Source: Pteria penguin (Eukaryota; Mollusca; Bivalvia; Pterioida; Pteriidae). From it: DNA of 64,000 nucleotides. The notes beneath the pieces are model-generated. The model worked only from the letters and a program-made list of their open reading frames with translations. It had not been told where the DNA came from and did no database searches. Position numbers and translations under genes: made by a program. The stretch lies in NCBI GenBank assembly GCA_035048485.1, contig CM068587.1:50975001-51039000 (forward strand). The letters are read 5' to 3'. Below, piece after piece: positions 11,568 through 22,900 of the stretch. Positions within the stretch are counted from its first letter, which is position 1. Each line of letters begins with the position of its first letter.

Positions 11568-12004
11568 GTGCACCTGTCAGGCCTAAGCCACCATGACGTT
11601 TATTCTTCAGATGAAAAGCGCACACCTGATCCAGAATTTCCTAAGGAATCAGGTTTCCTGTATTTACAGGTACATGTTGGACAAAAACTTGTAACCGCCT
11701 TACTGGATTCGGGCAGTTGTATAAATGTAGTTTCTAAAGATTTATTTGATGCATGCCATTCGTCTTTTTCAGATGTAAATTCATGTCCAGAGAAATTTTA
11801 CTAGCTAACAATCAAAATGTTCATATATTTGGTACTGCTTGGCTCAAATGTACCTTTGGTGCAAGGAGTAAGGGGACTAGATCTCAGAGGATCAAAGTAT
11901 ATATCTTAAACGAGGCTTCACATCCCATTATTCTTTGCACTGAATATATGGCTGATCAGGGCATAGTATTAGACTTTAGGAAACAATCACATTTTTACAC
12001 ATGA
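11568..12004 (+). pseudogene. Retropepsin-like protease segment of pol, frameshifted
   Basis: The first part (11568-11804) has the aspartic protease signature LLDSGSCINVVS, with DSG as the catalytic triad. The reading continues from about 11780 in another frame (LANNQNVHIFGTAW, then HPIILCTEYMADQGIVLDF), which fits the flap and C-terminal half of the fold. One frame change therefore lies near 11780-11800. No functional product is expected from this copy. Confidence 0.85.
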
Positions 12005-12339
12005 AAAAGTCATCAACGGTCAAATGCAAACAAAGTGTTGTATTGCAGCCTCATTCTGAATGTGTTGTACAGGGGAGGTTGCCTGCTGACATACCATTAG
12101 GCACACAAGGAATATGCATAGGTCATTCTGAATTACTTATGAAAGGTTTACTCTTGGCCAAGACTGTAGGTACATGCAGTACAGAAAACTGTTGCTGTTC
12201 GAGTACTTAATCCTACCAGTGAATCAATCCATGTCACCAAAAATTCTACTTTAGCTGTGTTCAAGCTCTGTGATAATGCCTACGATATTCATTATTTATC
12301 ATGTGCAAATATTAATGTACAGGGTGAGAGGTTTCAGAG

Positions 12340-13110
12340 TGATTAGATATTGTGATGTTCAAGTCATTGTTTGATTTTGACAAACATCCAGATATGTCAC
12401 AGACACAAGTTGACAGGTTATATCAGTGTTGATATGATTTTAAAGATGTGTTCACCACAGACAATTGTAATTTTGGTTGTACTGACATTGTTAAACACAA
12501 GATTAATCTGAAAAGTGATTTCACTCCAAAGTACTAGAGACCGTGTAAATTGCCCCCTGATAAGAAGGTTGTATTGCGACATCAGTTAGATGAACTTCTC
12601 CGACAGGGGATAATTTGTCCGGTCTCTGATTCAGAGGATGTACCTATCACCAGTCCCATTGTGTTCGTTGCAAAAAGAAATAAACCCAAGATTTTCCCAG
12701 GTGAAATTAACAAGGACAATAGCCTATCTTCCTTTAGATTTTGCTGTGATTTTAGATATTTGAACAAGCAGACAGCTGATTTTAATTATGCTATACCAGA
12801 TCTTGAAGATTTAACAGAATCTTTCTCTCATGTTACTCCCAAATTTCATTGCATCATTAGACCTCAGTTCTGGTTTCTTTCAAATGGCTATTGACAAGGA
12901 TTCTTCTAGGTACACAGCTTTTAATACATGTTATGGGACTTTCAAATTTCTGAGGTTGCCTATGGGATTAAAGACTTCCCCAAATTCTTTTCAGATGTTA
13001 ATTGACACTGTCATGAAAGGTTTAACTTTTGAAACTGTTTTGTGTTATATTGACGATATATGTGTTCTATCTGAAACATTTGAACAACACGTGGAACATT
13101 TGTCATAAGT
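12340..13110 (+). pseudogene. Reverse transcriptase segment of pol, frameshifted
   Basis: An in-frame TAG at 12534-12536 interrupts the N-terminal segment just before KLPPDKK. RT motifs continue in one frame to about 12840 (QGIICPVSDS, SSFRFCCDFRYLNKQT) and then in another (SLDLSSGFFQMAID, LPMGLKTSPNSFQ). The catalytic box reads YIDD at 13046-13057. Frame changes occur near 12840 and after 13105. The stretch 12200-12540 has several further stops. Confidence 0.92.
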
Positions 13111-13855
13111 TTTTCAGTGACTGAGGACGGCTGGCCTGAAACTTGGACCGAAAAAATGTAAATTTGCTCAGAGTTCCTGTATATTTCTCGGTCATTAAAT
13201 TTCGAAAGATGGAATACAACCACCTCCATCTCAAATACGCATACTTCGCGACTACCCAGAACCCAAATCCAAAAAGGAACTACAACGCGCCATAGGACTC
13301 TTAAACTGGTTTCGGAAATTCATACCAAACTATAGTAGTGTTGCATCGCCGCTGTATCGCTTAATGAGAAAAGATGTTCAGTTCACATGGTGACCGGAAT
13401 GTGCTGAAAGTTTTTTGTGCGCTCCAAAGTGCTGTAATTAATTCTGAAGTGCTAGCGTTCCCTCGGTATGACATAGAATTTAGAACTGCGGTAGACACTA
13501 GCGCAAAAGAAATTGGATATGTTTTATACCAGATATATGAAGATGGTACGAAACGTGTAATTCGCTTCGGTTCCAAAGGTCTTAAACGCTGGCAACAATC
13601 CTATGCCCCGACAAAACTAGAATTTTCGGTGCCATCACTAGTGTTACGGACTTGTCATCGTATGTTCGTGGTCCACACTTTACGGTAGAATGTGATCACC
13701 AAGCACTGAAGGCCCCTTTTCAAAAGCAATTCAAAGGAGCCATATACGAGCGCTGGATGGCGATTCTTCAATCGTATGACTTTGATTTTCAACATAAACC
13801 AGCTGCGGAAATGTGTGTACCGGACGCGTTGTACCGGAATTTCTGGAAGAATTGA
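13111..13855 (+). pseudogene. RT thumb/connection and RNase H segment of pol, frameshifted
   Basis: After 13110 the reading shifts among frames. 13374-13650 shows the RNase H-like core (EFRTAVDTSAKEIGYVLYQ) followed by YAPTKLEFS. 13652-13855 continues in another frame (FTVECDHQALK, then ERWMAILQSYDFDFQHKPA and VPDALYRN). This is the standard RNase H order in Ty3/Gypsy elements. The usual second acidic position of YSxxEKE appears as YAPTKLE. Confidence 0.88.
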
Positions 13856-13924
13856 ATTCTAGTTCGGAAGAAGAAGACCCCCATTTCCAATATGTGAAGG
13901 AAAAGCCAATGAAAGCTAGACTGA

Positions 13925-14310
13925 TTGGATCAGACAACAGGATCAATCAGGTTTTTTATCCGATTAATAATATGTCAACATAAACATAAGACCGTTACAT
14001 TACCAGACGAAGCCGCTATGTATGACGCAGACACGGAACTCGATGACCAAAGCGATTCAAGGCGTGTCAGACAACGTCGCGATGTCCGCAAGATTAGGTC
14101 CGGTTATACCAGTAATGAACTGAGTGACTCATCAATTCATGATGTTAGTGGGTCATGCAAATTCGAAAACTCTAAGACTAAGTCAGAAAATGGCATAAAT
14201 AAACATTCGAAGACGTCACTGGTTCTCGACGATGACACCCTACAATCTCATCGGTCCTCTAAATTCAAGAATAGTTCCGTAACGACAGATTCTGATGATC
14301 GCACTACCTA
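13925..14310 (+). pseudogene. Hydrophilic linker between RNase H and integrase
   Basis: Charged, Ser/Asp/Arg-rich segment with no domain signature, in frame with the start of the integrase region. Confidence 0.6.
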
Positions 14311-15550
14311 TCATGACGTCATTCAGAGAACTAACCTTACAAAAGACGAACTAGGAGATTTACAGCGAAAAGATAAATATTGTTCTCCTATAATTCAATA
14401 TTTGACGGACGAGCCTTTGCCCAAAACGCAGAAGCTAGCAAGAAAAGTATTGCTAGAACACTGCGATTTTCTTCTTGTAAAGGGCTTGCTATTTCGTTCA
14501 CGTATGCAAAAATCGAAACGATCAAGTCAAATTTCAACTTGTGCTTCCACAATCGTGTGTCAGAACAATTCTTGAACATTTTCAGGATTCTCTCATGGGA
14601 TGTCACGGTGGAATTGCTGTCACCCTGGACCGAATACGTGAACATTTCTTGTTTTTTTTTTTCTATCAATGAACAATACAGTCGTAGATTATATCAAATC
14701 GTGTCATCATTGCCAAACAAGGAAAATAAGCAAACATCACACTAAAAATGCGATCGTGGCATATCATATGCCGAATGCTCCTTTCAATGTTTGGGAAATT
14801 GACTTATATGGACCGCTCCCCATTTACCCCAAAAGGCAACTCATACATTTTCACCGCAGTTGACGTGTTTTCACGACTTTAGTATGTATTCCTATGGCAT
14901 GTAAAGACGCTGTTTCGACTTCGGAAGCAATATATACCTTATTTACTACTTTCGGTGTATGTGACACAATTATATCAGATCAAGGTGCCGAATTTATTGC
15001 AAACGTGACCCAAGAACTCTGCAAAATGTTTCCAGTTAATCAGCAATTCACACCTAGTTTCGTACATCATTGCCTCGGCTTGTGTGCGAGATCTCTTGGC
15101 ACACTGGCGATTAAGCTTACGCCTTACATGAACCCAGACTGTACAAATTGGGACATGGTGATGACGTCAGTTGTCTTTGCAATGAACAACGCGGTGAACG
15201 TCTCTACAGGTTATTCACCGTTCGAAATCATATACGCCAAACGTCCCAAATTTCCCATGAGCATTTCTACAGAAGTAGACATCGGTTCATTACCTAACGA
15301 TGTGTATACTTACCTTAAACACAAACGTCAACTCTTAGAAGAGATACACACTAGCGTTAAGGAACATGTTTTGCTTATGCAAGAGAACATGTTGACAACG
15401 ACAAATACAAACAAAGGTCTGATAGACTTTCAATCTGGTTAATATGTTTATTTGAAACATGAACGTCACGAAAATGCAAGGAAATTGCGTTCGATGTACG
15501 ATGGTCCGTACGTGGTCCAACAAACGCATAGCCCCCATTTAGTCGTGTTA
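14311..15550 (+). pseudogene. Integrase segment of pol, frameshifted, catalytic Glu replaced
   Basis: The N-terminal zinc-binding part is split between frames: a GCHGG-type His segment near 14600 and CHHCQTRK at about 14703. The core starts with WEIDLYGPLP (first Asp) and, after a TAG near 14878 and a frame change, continues with IISDQGAEF (second Asp). In the third catalytic region the codon expected to encode Glu before Arg-Ser reads GCG (Ala) at 15087-15089. MNNAVNVSTGYSPFEIIYAKRP and a DGPYVV (GPY/F) motif follow. A stop lies at 15440. Confidence 0.9.
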
Positions 15551-15554
15551 CATC

Positions 15555-15857
15555 GTGTTTCCATCGCCTATTCATGTTGACCGTATAAAGAGTGCGTGTA
15601 TCCGTCAACCAACTCAGCGCTCCATTCAGACACCAATTCGCTACCGCGACAAATCATTTGTACACCCCGATGATGTAGCAGGCATCGAACCTCGGCCGAA
15701 TATCAAACGCATTTTAGCACAACGAAATGCGGACACAGTCGAATACCTAGTGCAACTTGTAGATGAGCCGGCTCAAAACGCTGTTTGGCGTACAATCCAC
15801 GAATTGGACATTAAGACAAAGAGAATTCTTGTAGTGCGCTCTCCTCGGATTCTATAG
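15555..15857 (+). pseudogene. C-terminal tail of pol, weakly chromodomain-like
   Basis: About 100 residues ending before the 3' LTR. The segment IKRILAQRNADTVEYLVQ, followed by a conserved Trp and a basic end, has the spacing of a chromodomain (I..IL..R....EYLV....W). The match is weak and could be chance. It lies in a different frame from the integrase core. Confidence 0.45.
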
Positions 15858-15999
15858 GCTACCAAGTGTTGTTCCCCACAGTTTCATGTCAAGTATTATG
15901 TATATTATTATACTGAAATAATTTGTTCTCAATCTAATGTGACTGTGTGTTATACTTCTTCGAACATATGTAGCAGGTTATTTTTTCTCGGGGGGGGGA

Positions 16000-16171
16000 T
16001 GTTGTGGTATTGTAAGAAAGATAACTCGTTCATAACTTTAATTTTTTATCTGTATGATTTTTTGTAACTCTACAGGCGAGGGAGATCATTTTTTGTGTGA
16101 AAATATGTTTATGAGGTTTTTGGCGGAATAAAACAATTAACTGATCTACGGAGTTTTGTCTCATCACAACA
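16000..16171 (+). repeat. 3' LTR
   Basis: 172 bp; same ends as the 5' LTR, preceded by a G-rich polypurine tract and followed by the AAGT target duplication and the SINE tail. Confidence 0.95.
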
Positions 16172-16204
16172 AAGTAACGTAAAACAATAATCAATTAATC
16201 GGTA

Positions 16205-16790
16205 TCGACTAGATCCTCCACTGCAGTAGATGGGTCCATCGCATATATCTAAGATTCTGTGGCGCATCAACAGATGCTGCCATCAAAAAAGAAAATGTAC
16301 ATGTATCTGCAATGTATCAGAAAGTTGCCATAACGATAAAGGTGATTTTATTTTTACGTGACTTAAAACAGTAGACAAAAATATAAGTACTGATAAATTT
16401 GATCAAAAGCAGTCTTAAAGGCAACAACATGTCGGGAAAGAAAATTATGTATTTATTTTGTCAATGTGTTAAACTAATTCATCTATAAATCAATGAAGAA
16501 GGATTAAGTGTTTAGATGAATCCCGGAACAAGAAACTTCCGCTATCAAAGCGGACACTCTCACCATTGCACTTGGCCGATACCGGCATTCGTCACACTTC
16601 CAACCCCCGCCCCCCCCCCCCACCCACCCTGCCCTTTGTTGTTGTTGTTTTGGTTTATATAGTAGGTTGTAAGACATTCGGCCGTCATATTGCCCCCTAA
16701 AAAGTTCCTGACCGCTATAGTCTCATAGGAGGTAACCACGTGACAAGTTTTTACCGAAATGAAATGGGACAATTTTGTCCGAGGTGCGAT
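16205..16790. other. Intergenic with possible second SINE tail
   Basis: 16295-16385 carries degenerate pieces of the SINE 3' region (GCAATGTATCAGAAAG, then TACGTGACTTAAAACAG). A C tract is at 16610-16620. No gene seen. Confidence 0.4.
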
Positions 16791-16792
16791 TA

Positions 16793-17035
16793 ATGTGTTT
16801 ATCTGTATATGTATATATCTATTATGTATGTCTATATGTATTTATGTGTATGTTTGTACGTATTTATATGTATGTATGTATGTATGTATATATGTATGAT
16901 TGTATGTATGTATGTATGTATGTATGTATGTATGTATGTATGTATGTATGTGTGTATGGATGGATGGATGGATGGATGGATGGGAAGAAAGGTGGGTGGG
17001 TGGGTGATTGGATGGATGTATGTATCAATTTATGT
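16793..17035. repeat. (TATG)n / (GATG)n microsatellite
   Basis: TATG repeat passing into GATG units at about 16957-16983 and GGTG/GATG units to 17020. Overlapping Met/Tyr/Cys frames are repeat translations. Confidence 0.95.
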
Positions 17036-17084
17036 TAAAAAAAAGTACAGAGTATGCTTTATTTGAAACTTGATTCACTTTACA

Positions 17085-17310
17085 CAAGAAAAGACAAAAG
17101 TTGCTGACTCAGCTGTATGACAGAAGTCATCATGGAAATATACAGTATATAATGTGAATGGTTTGAAAAAAAAAAACGCATAGAGGCATCACAAAAATAT
17201 TCGATTATAGTGCAGTTACGATACCGACTTAGGACGGTCATTTGATATGGCAATAGACAATCAATTGGTGTGGTTAACCGGTGTACAGGCCAACCTTACC
17301 ACTCATCATA
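17085..17310 (+). repeat. Dispersed repeat, copy related to 24985-25205
   Basis: Shares the ordered words AGAAAAGACA, GCTGT.TGACA, CGAT.CCGA.TTAG.ACGG and CAATTGG.GTGGTTAA.CGGT with 24985-25205, at low identity. No terminal repeats seen. Confidence 0.5.
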
Positions 17311-17354
17311 ACAGCAGAACAATCCAGGGACACGCATTTAAACATACAGTGAGG

Positions 17355-17753
17355 TGCAGTCCTAACATAACATTATGTTAACGTCGCCTTAACGTGAAGT
17401 TTGCTTTCCTCGTGCGCTCAGGACTGCTGAGCACACACGTTTGCATTAACGCAGATTTCCTCGTGAACTAAATTTTGAGACTGCGTTAACGCGCTGGACT
17501 GCCGCGTTCACGCGCTTGGCTGCCTCGTGAACGTGCCTGACAGCCACGTTCGCTTGCTTACAACTTATATACAGAAGGATTTAAAGGAGAATCGATATAT
17601 ACATTGTATATTTAAATATAAAAACATATTAATGTGTGCATTTAGATGAATATTTAGAATGAAATAAAACGCTTACGAGTAAAGGGGTGACTTAAAAAAA
17701 TATTGAATACATTTTTCGAACATTAAATATAATGAAATTTATTTTTATTTTAG

Positions 17754-17811
<58 letters not shown>

Positions 17812-18415
17812 GTTATATTAATGAAAAGAATAATAACGATGATAATCATGGTATCCATATATTATGAAAAATAGCTAAATAAAAAAAAAACAATTGTAAA
17901 TACATAAATAAGAAAAAATACATAAGGACATTATTAATAAATAAACAAATAAGAAATAAATACAAAATTTTATTAATTAAAAATAAACAAATAAAATAGA
18001 GTTAGAATGTAATTTTCCTAGAGTCTTTATAGTATAATCTGACGAAGTTTTTCATAAATACCTGAGTGTATGTCTACGCGATGATTTCCATTATTATATT
18101 ACATATGTAACCCTTAATGCGGGGTGTCATTTTAACATCACATTTAATGCACGTATATATGGCGACATTTGCGGTAATCTAATTAGATTCCTTTTATTTT
18201 CTCCATCCGTACCACTGTGAAGAGAATTACAAATGTAATCATGTGAACGCGCGACTGGACTATGCGCACGCAGGAATAAATCGCGTGAACGCGAATTTCC
18301 TCCCGCGTTAACGCAAGGAGCGCACGCGCGTCCGGTCGAGCAGTCCTAGCACGTGTGCTAAAGCAGTCCTCGGGACTGCTTTTCGCGTTAACGTGAATGT
18401 TATGTTAGGACTGCA
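17355..18415. mobile_element. 1.06-kb non-autonomous DNA element with terminal inverted repeats
   Basis: The left end TGCAGTCCTAACATAACATT (17355-17374) has its inverted copy at 18396-18415. Both are followed inward by GTTAACG and many subterminal GTTAACGC / CGTGAACGCG and GGACTGCT words, the usual layout of transposase-binding subterminal repeats. The middle is AT-rich with (TAA)n at 17756-17812 and has no transposase frame. I could not find a clean target duplication, so the superfamily is unassigned. Confidence 0.8.
17756..17812. repeat. (TAA)n microsatellite
   Basis: About 18 uninterrupted TAA units in the middle of the inverted-repeat element. Confidence 0.97.
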
Positions 18416-18867
18416 TCCATCTGTATAAGTATAAGACTCAAAAATAAATATAAGTATCATTCCACTTACATGATGACGGCATTTGCCTGATGCATTGTCC
18501 AGAAATGTATTTTTATACATCCAGTGTATCTGAAGGTGTGAGACCACATCTATCGTTGTACAGGACCCTGAGTATTATGTCATCGGGTAAGACTCGGACT
18601 TGAGACTGGCAGGCTACGTTACATAACGTTGAGCACCCAGTGGGACTCTATCCTGATGCAAAATTGTATAATTTTCTTCAGTATGCTGAATATACTGAAT
18701 ACAGACGCAGAAGATATATGGTCGATCGCTATTTTTGTCACTTACTGACCATTTCAAGTAATTTTAACTGCATAACTTGAAAGAGCAGCGTCTTTTAAAC
18801 AGTATGCCGATGAACATTTAAGGTATGCTCATTTAATATGAATTTAACAATCTGTCCGGATTTATCT

Positions 18868-18962
18868 CGCCTCCGTCGCCTCCATTGAATTTATATGTTG
18901 TCCTCACTACGCCTGATATTTATACGGTGGACCGATTGGCGACTATTCTGGAAAATGGTTAA
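18868..18962 (-). pseudogene. Decayed fragment of a TRIM-like propeller gene
   Basis: On the plus strand the words GAATTTATATGTTGTCCTCAC and GTGGACCGATTGGCGACTA line up in order and spacing with GAATTCATATGCTGTCCTCAC and CTGGACCAGGCGGCGACTA at about 5667-5730 of the TRIM-like gene. Minus-strand translation gives ISGVVRTTYKFNGG, matching MTGEVRTAYEFHED, with a stop codon just before it. No flanking homology is visible, so this is a truncated relic. Confidence 0.75.
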
Positions 18963-18974
18963 TTTTTTAATTGT

Positions 18975-19495
18975 AATATCAGAGGTTCATGTTTTATTTA
19001 TTTCATATACATTGTAATACATACAATACACCGTGTTTGCCTATTACTTATAATTATGTATAGTATACTATGATATCCTTTACTCCAGAGGTTAATGTTT
19101 GCCCACTATGTTTTATTTCGTAATGTACACTTAAAGTAATTGTAGCCATGTTTGGCTTTCATTCCTTATTTTGTAATCTATACTACGATAAAATTTAGTC
19201 CAGAATTCAATGTTTGTCTACTATTCCTTATTTCATAATATATACTACAATAATCGTATAATATATCCCAGAGGTCCATGTTTGCCTATTAGTTCTAACT
19301 TTGTGTTCTTTACTACGATTCAGTTAAGTATAGATAGTCCATTTCTGATTACAATTCCATATTTTATACAGAATAGTATGATTATAGTCCAGAGGTCCAT
19401 GTTAGAATATAATTCCTTATTTTGTAATGAACACTACGATATAATACAATCCAGAGTTCTGTATTTGCCAAATATTCTTTATTTTGTAATGACAT
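18975..19495. repeat. Degenerate tandem repeat, unit about 60-65 bp
   Basis: About eight copies of the pattern CCAGAGGT.CATGTTTGCC, then ATTCCTTATTTTGTAAT and ACTACGATA, strongly diverged. It ends just upstream of the first receptor-like gene. Confidence 0.75.
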
Positions 19496-19978
19496 TGGTT
19501 GTTTGGTTGGTTGACTGGTGTTTTATGTCGCTTTCAACAATTTTTCAGTTATATCACGATATGGAAGCAAGAGGTTACCAACCTTTTTAACATAAATATT
19601 AGAACATATATACATGATAATTTTGGGCACAAGATGCACATTTCGACAACTTGTGTCTTTTCAGTGATGTTCATGGCCAAATGATTGGAATTCTAATAAA
19701 ATATAAATATCTGAAGAGCAAAATTAAACCTTTAGTTACCGAAAATGCTAGAGGACGTCGAAAAAGGTTTTTTTTTTCTTTTAATGTGTCACCCAGGTAT
19801 TTGCAAGATTAATTAACTATTTGAATGAACATCATTTTCTGAACGATTTTTTGATTTTGTTATCTGCATAAATATATTTTCGAAGCCCAAAAGCACTGAA
19901 TTCGTTTTTCTCGGGAAATTCCCTTCTTTTCCTTAGCCATTTTTCTATAGTATTGTAAGTTCGAAGACGTCTTTGGAA

Positions 19979-22900
19979 ATGAGAGCTTTTGTAAGTATGA
20001 ATCACTCAAACAATTTGTTCGTTTACTCATTTTAGTAGAGTAATTTTTTAAAAAGTGTATGTACTGCCGTTTTATTGATTATATTGATATTAGTGGAACA
20101 AGATTTTACATTCTTTGAAATCGGTCATATCAACGATATATACATGGTCTGTGTGTATAATAATACTTTATATTCTTTAAAACTGAAAATCTGTATATTG
20201 AACAGGTCTCTATCTTGTCGACACGCTTTATTTATACAGATTTACGTTTAAAGGTAAAATGGCCTACATAATATGATTTCACAATGAGGCCATATCAAAT
20301 ATCCATGCATTAAGGGGTGTATTTTTAAAGTGCTATGAGCAGATTAGAATGCAGAGTTATGAGTGTTTCACGTTGATTCCAGTGTGTCTTGTTAGTGAGC
20401 GTATTGTATTACTATGACACACTGGCCTTCTCTGTACCAATCTGCGGACAGGAATTGTGTATACCTGGATACCAGATATGCCTTGACAACCGATGCAGAG
20501 AATGCTCGGACTTTCGTGACACGGAGTATGGCTGTTATAATATAGATACACTGAGGGAATGTGCAAATTTCTGTATAGGTAATGGTTTATGAACTGTAAT
20601 ATGAGATATTTGTATTAATCTCCACGATTATGTTTTTCTGTCCGTTACTTGTTAAACTTTTAAATCATATATAGTATAATGCTTTGATAAGAAAACTGGG
20701 TTACTTTATTTCTATTACTAAACAAAGTGGTACAGCATCGTGCTTACTCCTTCCGGGCACCTGGTCTCACCTCTATTTTATTGGGGTTCACATTTGTCTG
20801 AATATAACACTATAAACGATATTGTCCTTTTATTTCATGAAGTATGAGATATGGTTTAACCTTCGGTACTTCTTCGTTTTTTACCTTCAGCACACTGAAG
20901 TTACGTTTTATGTGACACTAAATCGAACCCCCGACCTTTCGGTCCAGAGCCAAGCATCCCATTGATGGTTCTTTTGTAAGAATAGAATACGCCAACTTCC
21001 ATGCCATTGCTAGGTTACCCCGTAGATTCTGTAAGGTACGCCATAAGCAGATCTATTACATATTATTCACATAGATGAAAAAGAGAGGAGATTCAACAAA
21101 ACTTTAAAAAGTAAAAGAAAACTTCACCAATCACATCAGCCAGATGAAAAAGAAAAACATGGATTTAGAAGACCTAGTAAGAAAAAAAAAGACATTTATT
21201 GATTAATCCATTCGATTTAATCACCTCAAATCATTAATTCATTTCGGTAGACAACCGCATACACTATCTTTTTATCATATTAGTTAAGAGACCATTGGTC
21301 AATTTGTTTATGTAAAGACATTAATTTATCTGTGTAGGTAACCGTACACAACATATTTTTTATTATTTTGTTTAAGTGACTATATTTCTATATTGGTTTA
21401 TGCACAGACAGTACAACTGATATTTGCATTACAATTAACACGACGAAACAAATTAGTAAAAGAAAAAGGAGAATGTTGGACAGAAGGACGTATAATACCA
21501 ATGTCGGTTTACTATCAAAGACGTGTCTGTCGACATACACAATTTTCACCATCTAGATGCTTTGTATATACGTTTTGTGAATAATAAATCCAACTGCTGT
21601 ACAAATATTTTAATCACGCTTTACTGTTAGATACAACTGAATAAACTACGAGAGAATGTAAAATAATGAGAATCAAAGCAATAAAAAGAATTTGTCTTGC
21701 ATACATTTATCTATAGTTCTTTACTATTATAACACATTATTCCTGCAAGTATTCTCTTCCTTAAACGTTTATTCTGGAAACACACAGGGTATCGATCTAT
21801 TCGCAAAAAAAACAATACAATGTAAAGCAAAAAAATGAGTAATTTTAATTTGGACTTATTCATTTAGAGAAAACACATTTTTAAGAGTGTGTAATGCAAA
21901 TGAATTTTAACAATCATATCTTTTGTCTTTTGACACAGCACAAATAATCGTACACAACGTATATTGTATCTATTATCTCCGAACGCTAGAAGCCCAAAAT
22001 ATTTGTAAATTACACCTCTCACTTCAGCGATCTGATAAGAATTACAATGTATCTTTGTTTTGCAGGTGTAAGTCCGCTAACGTTAGTTTTAACGCTTATA
22101 GGCTTGATATCAGTTGCTGCGACCGTTTGTGCGGCGTTTATTGTTGCTTACAGAAAGTCTCGGAATCACAGCAATAAGGACAAATTATCTCAAGCAACTC
22201 AATGGTAATACGTTATGTATATATGTACATGTATATCTGCTCTGCATACTCTGTAATTTCCGTAAATAAAGTGTATCCACCTAAGATGTGATTGTAATGA
22301 AAATTTAAAATCATTTTAGTAGTGATGAGACATTGAATATTTTGAAATTATCCAATGTAGATGTCCAATGTTAATTATTAAACTCCTTATTAAAAGAGAA
22401 ACCATCACAAGAATCCTTCTGAAATATATGTTTACAATTTGAAAATAAAGAAAGCTAAGAATAGACATTAACATCTTCTATTCATTCATTGCAGACAAGA
22501 AGATTTAATTCAGAATGAGTTTAGAGGTAAATGACATTTTAGTGACAATCAAAATACTTGTTTCTGATTATAGTATTCATATTCAAGACAAAATATTGCT
22601 AAGCATATGATATTACACAAAGCAAAGATGTAGCTGAACATTTGATATTATACAAAGTAAACATATTGCTTAATATTTGATTTTATAAGAAACAAAAACA
22701 TTGCTAAACATATTGTAATATACAAATTCAATATATAGGTAAACATATGATAGTATACAAAGCATAACAAATATTCTCGAACTCTTGATATTATATTGTA
22801 GATATCTTTAAAGCACAAAATAAAAACATATATATAAGAATAGATTAACAAGTATTGTATTTTATATAGGGATTACATCTGAAACACTATATGTGTTATA

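Larger units (their letters stand above)
10265..16171 (+). mobile_element. Ty3/Gypsy-type LTR retrotransposon, 5.9 kb, pol degraded
   Basis: Short LTRs (174 and 172 bp) start TGTTG and end CAACA. They are flanked by the identical 4-bp AAGT at 10261-10264 and 16172-16175. The order is gag with zinc knuckles, protease, reverse transcriptase, RNase H, integrase; RT-RH before IN places it in the Ty3/Gypsy class. A purine tract (mostly G, 15990-15999) abuts the 3' LTR as expected for plus-strand priming. The sequence after the 5' LTR starts TGG, as primer-binding sites usually do, but I cannot match the tRNA. The LTRs differ at about 11 substitutions and two 1-base indels (roughly 6%), so the insertion is old. 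pol has many frame changes and stops, so the copy cannot be autonomous. Confidence 0.95.

Noticed and set aside
21393..21584. Open frame with several Cys in intron 3 of gene A
   Set aside because: It could be spliced in phase through the ACAG|TACAAC acceptor but ends in a stop before any membrane segment and has no counterpart in gene B. The 21075-21176 exon fits phase and architecture better.
21923..22177. Cys-rich frame overlapping the TM exon of gene A
   Set aside because: Same DNA read in another frame; the TM-coding frame from the TTGTTTTGCAG acceptor matches gene B in phase and topology.
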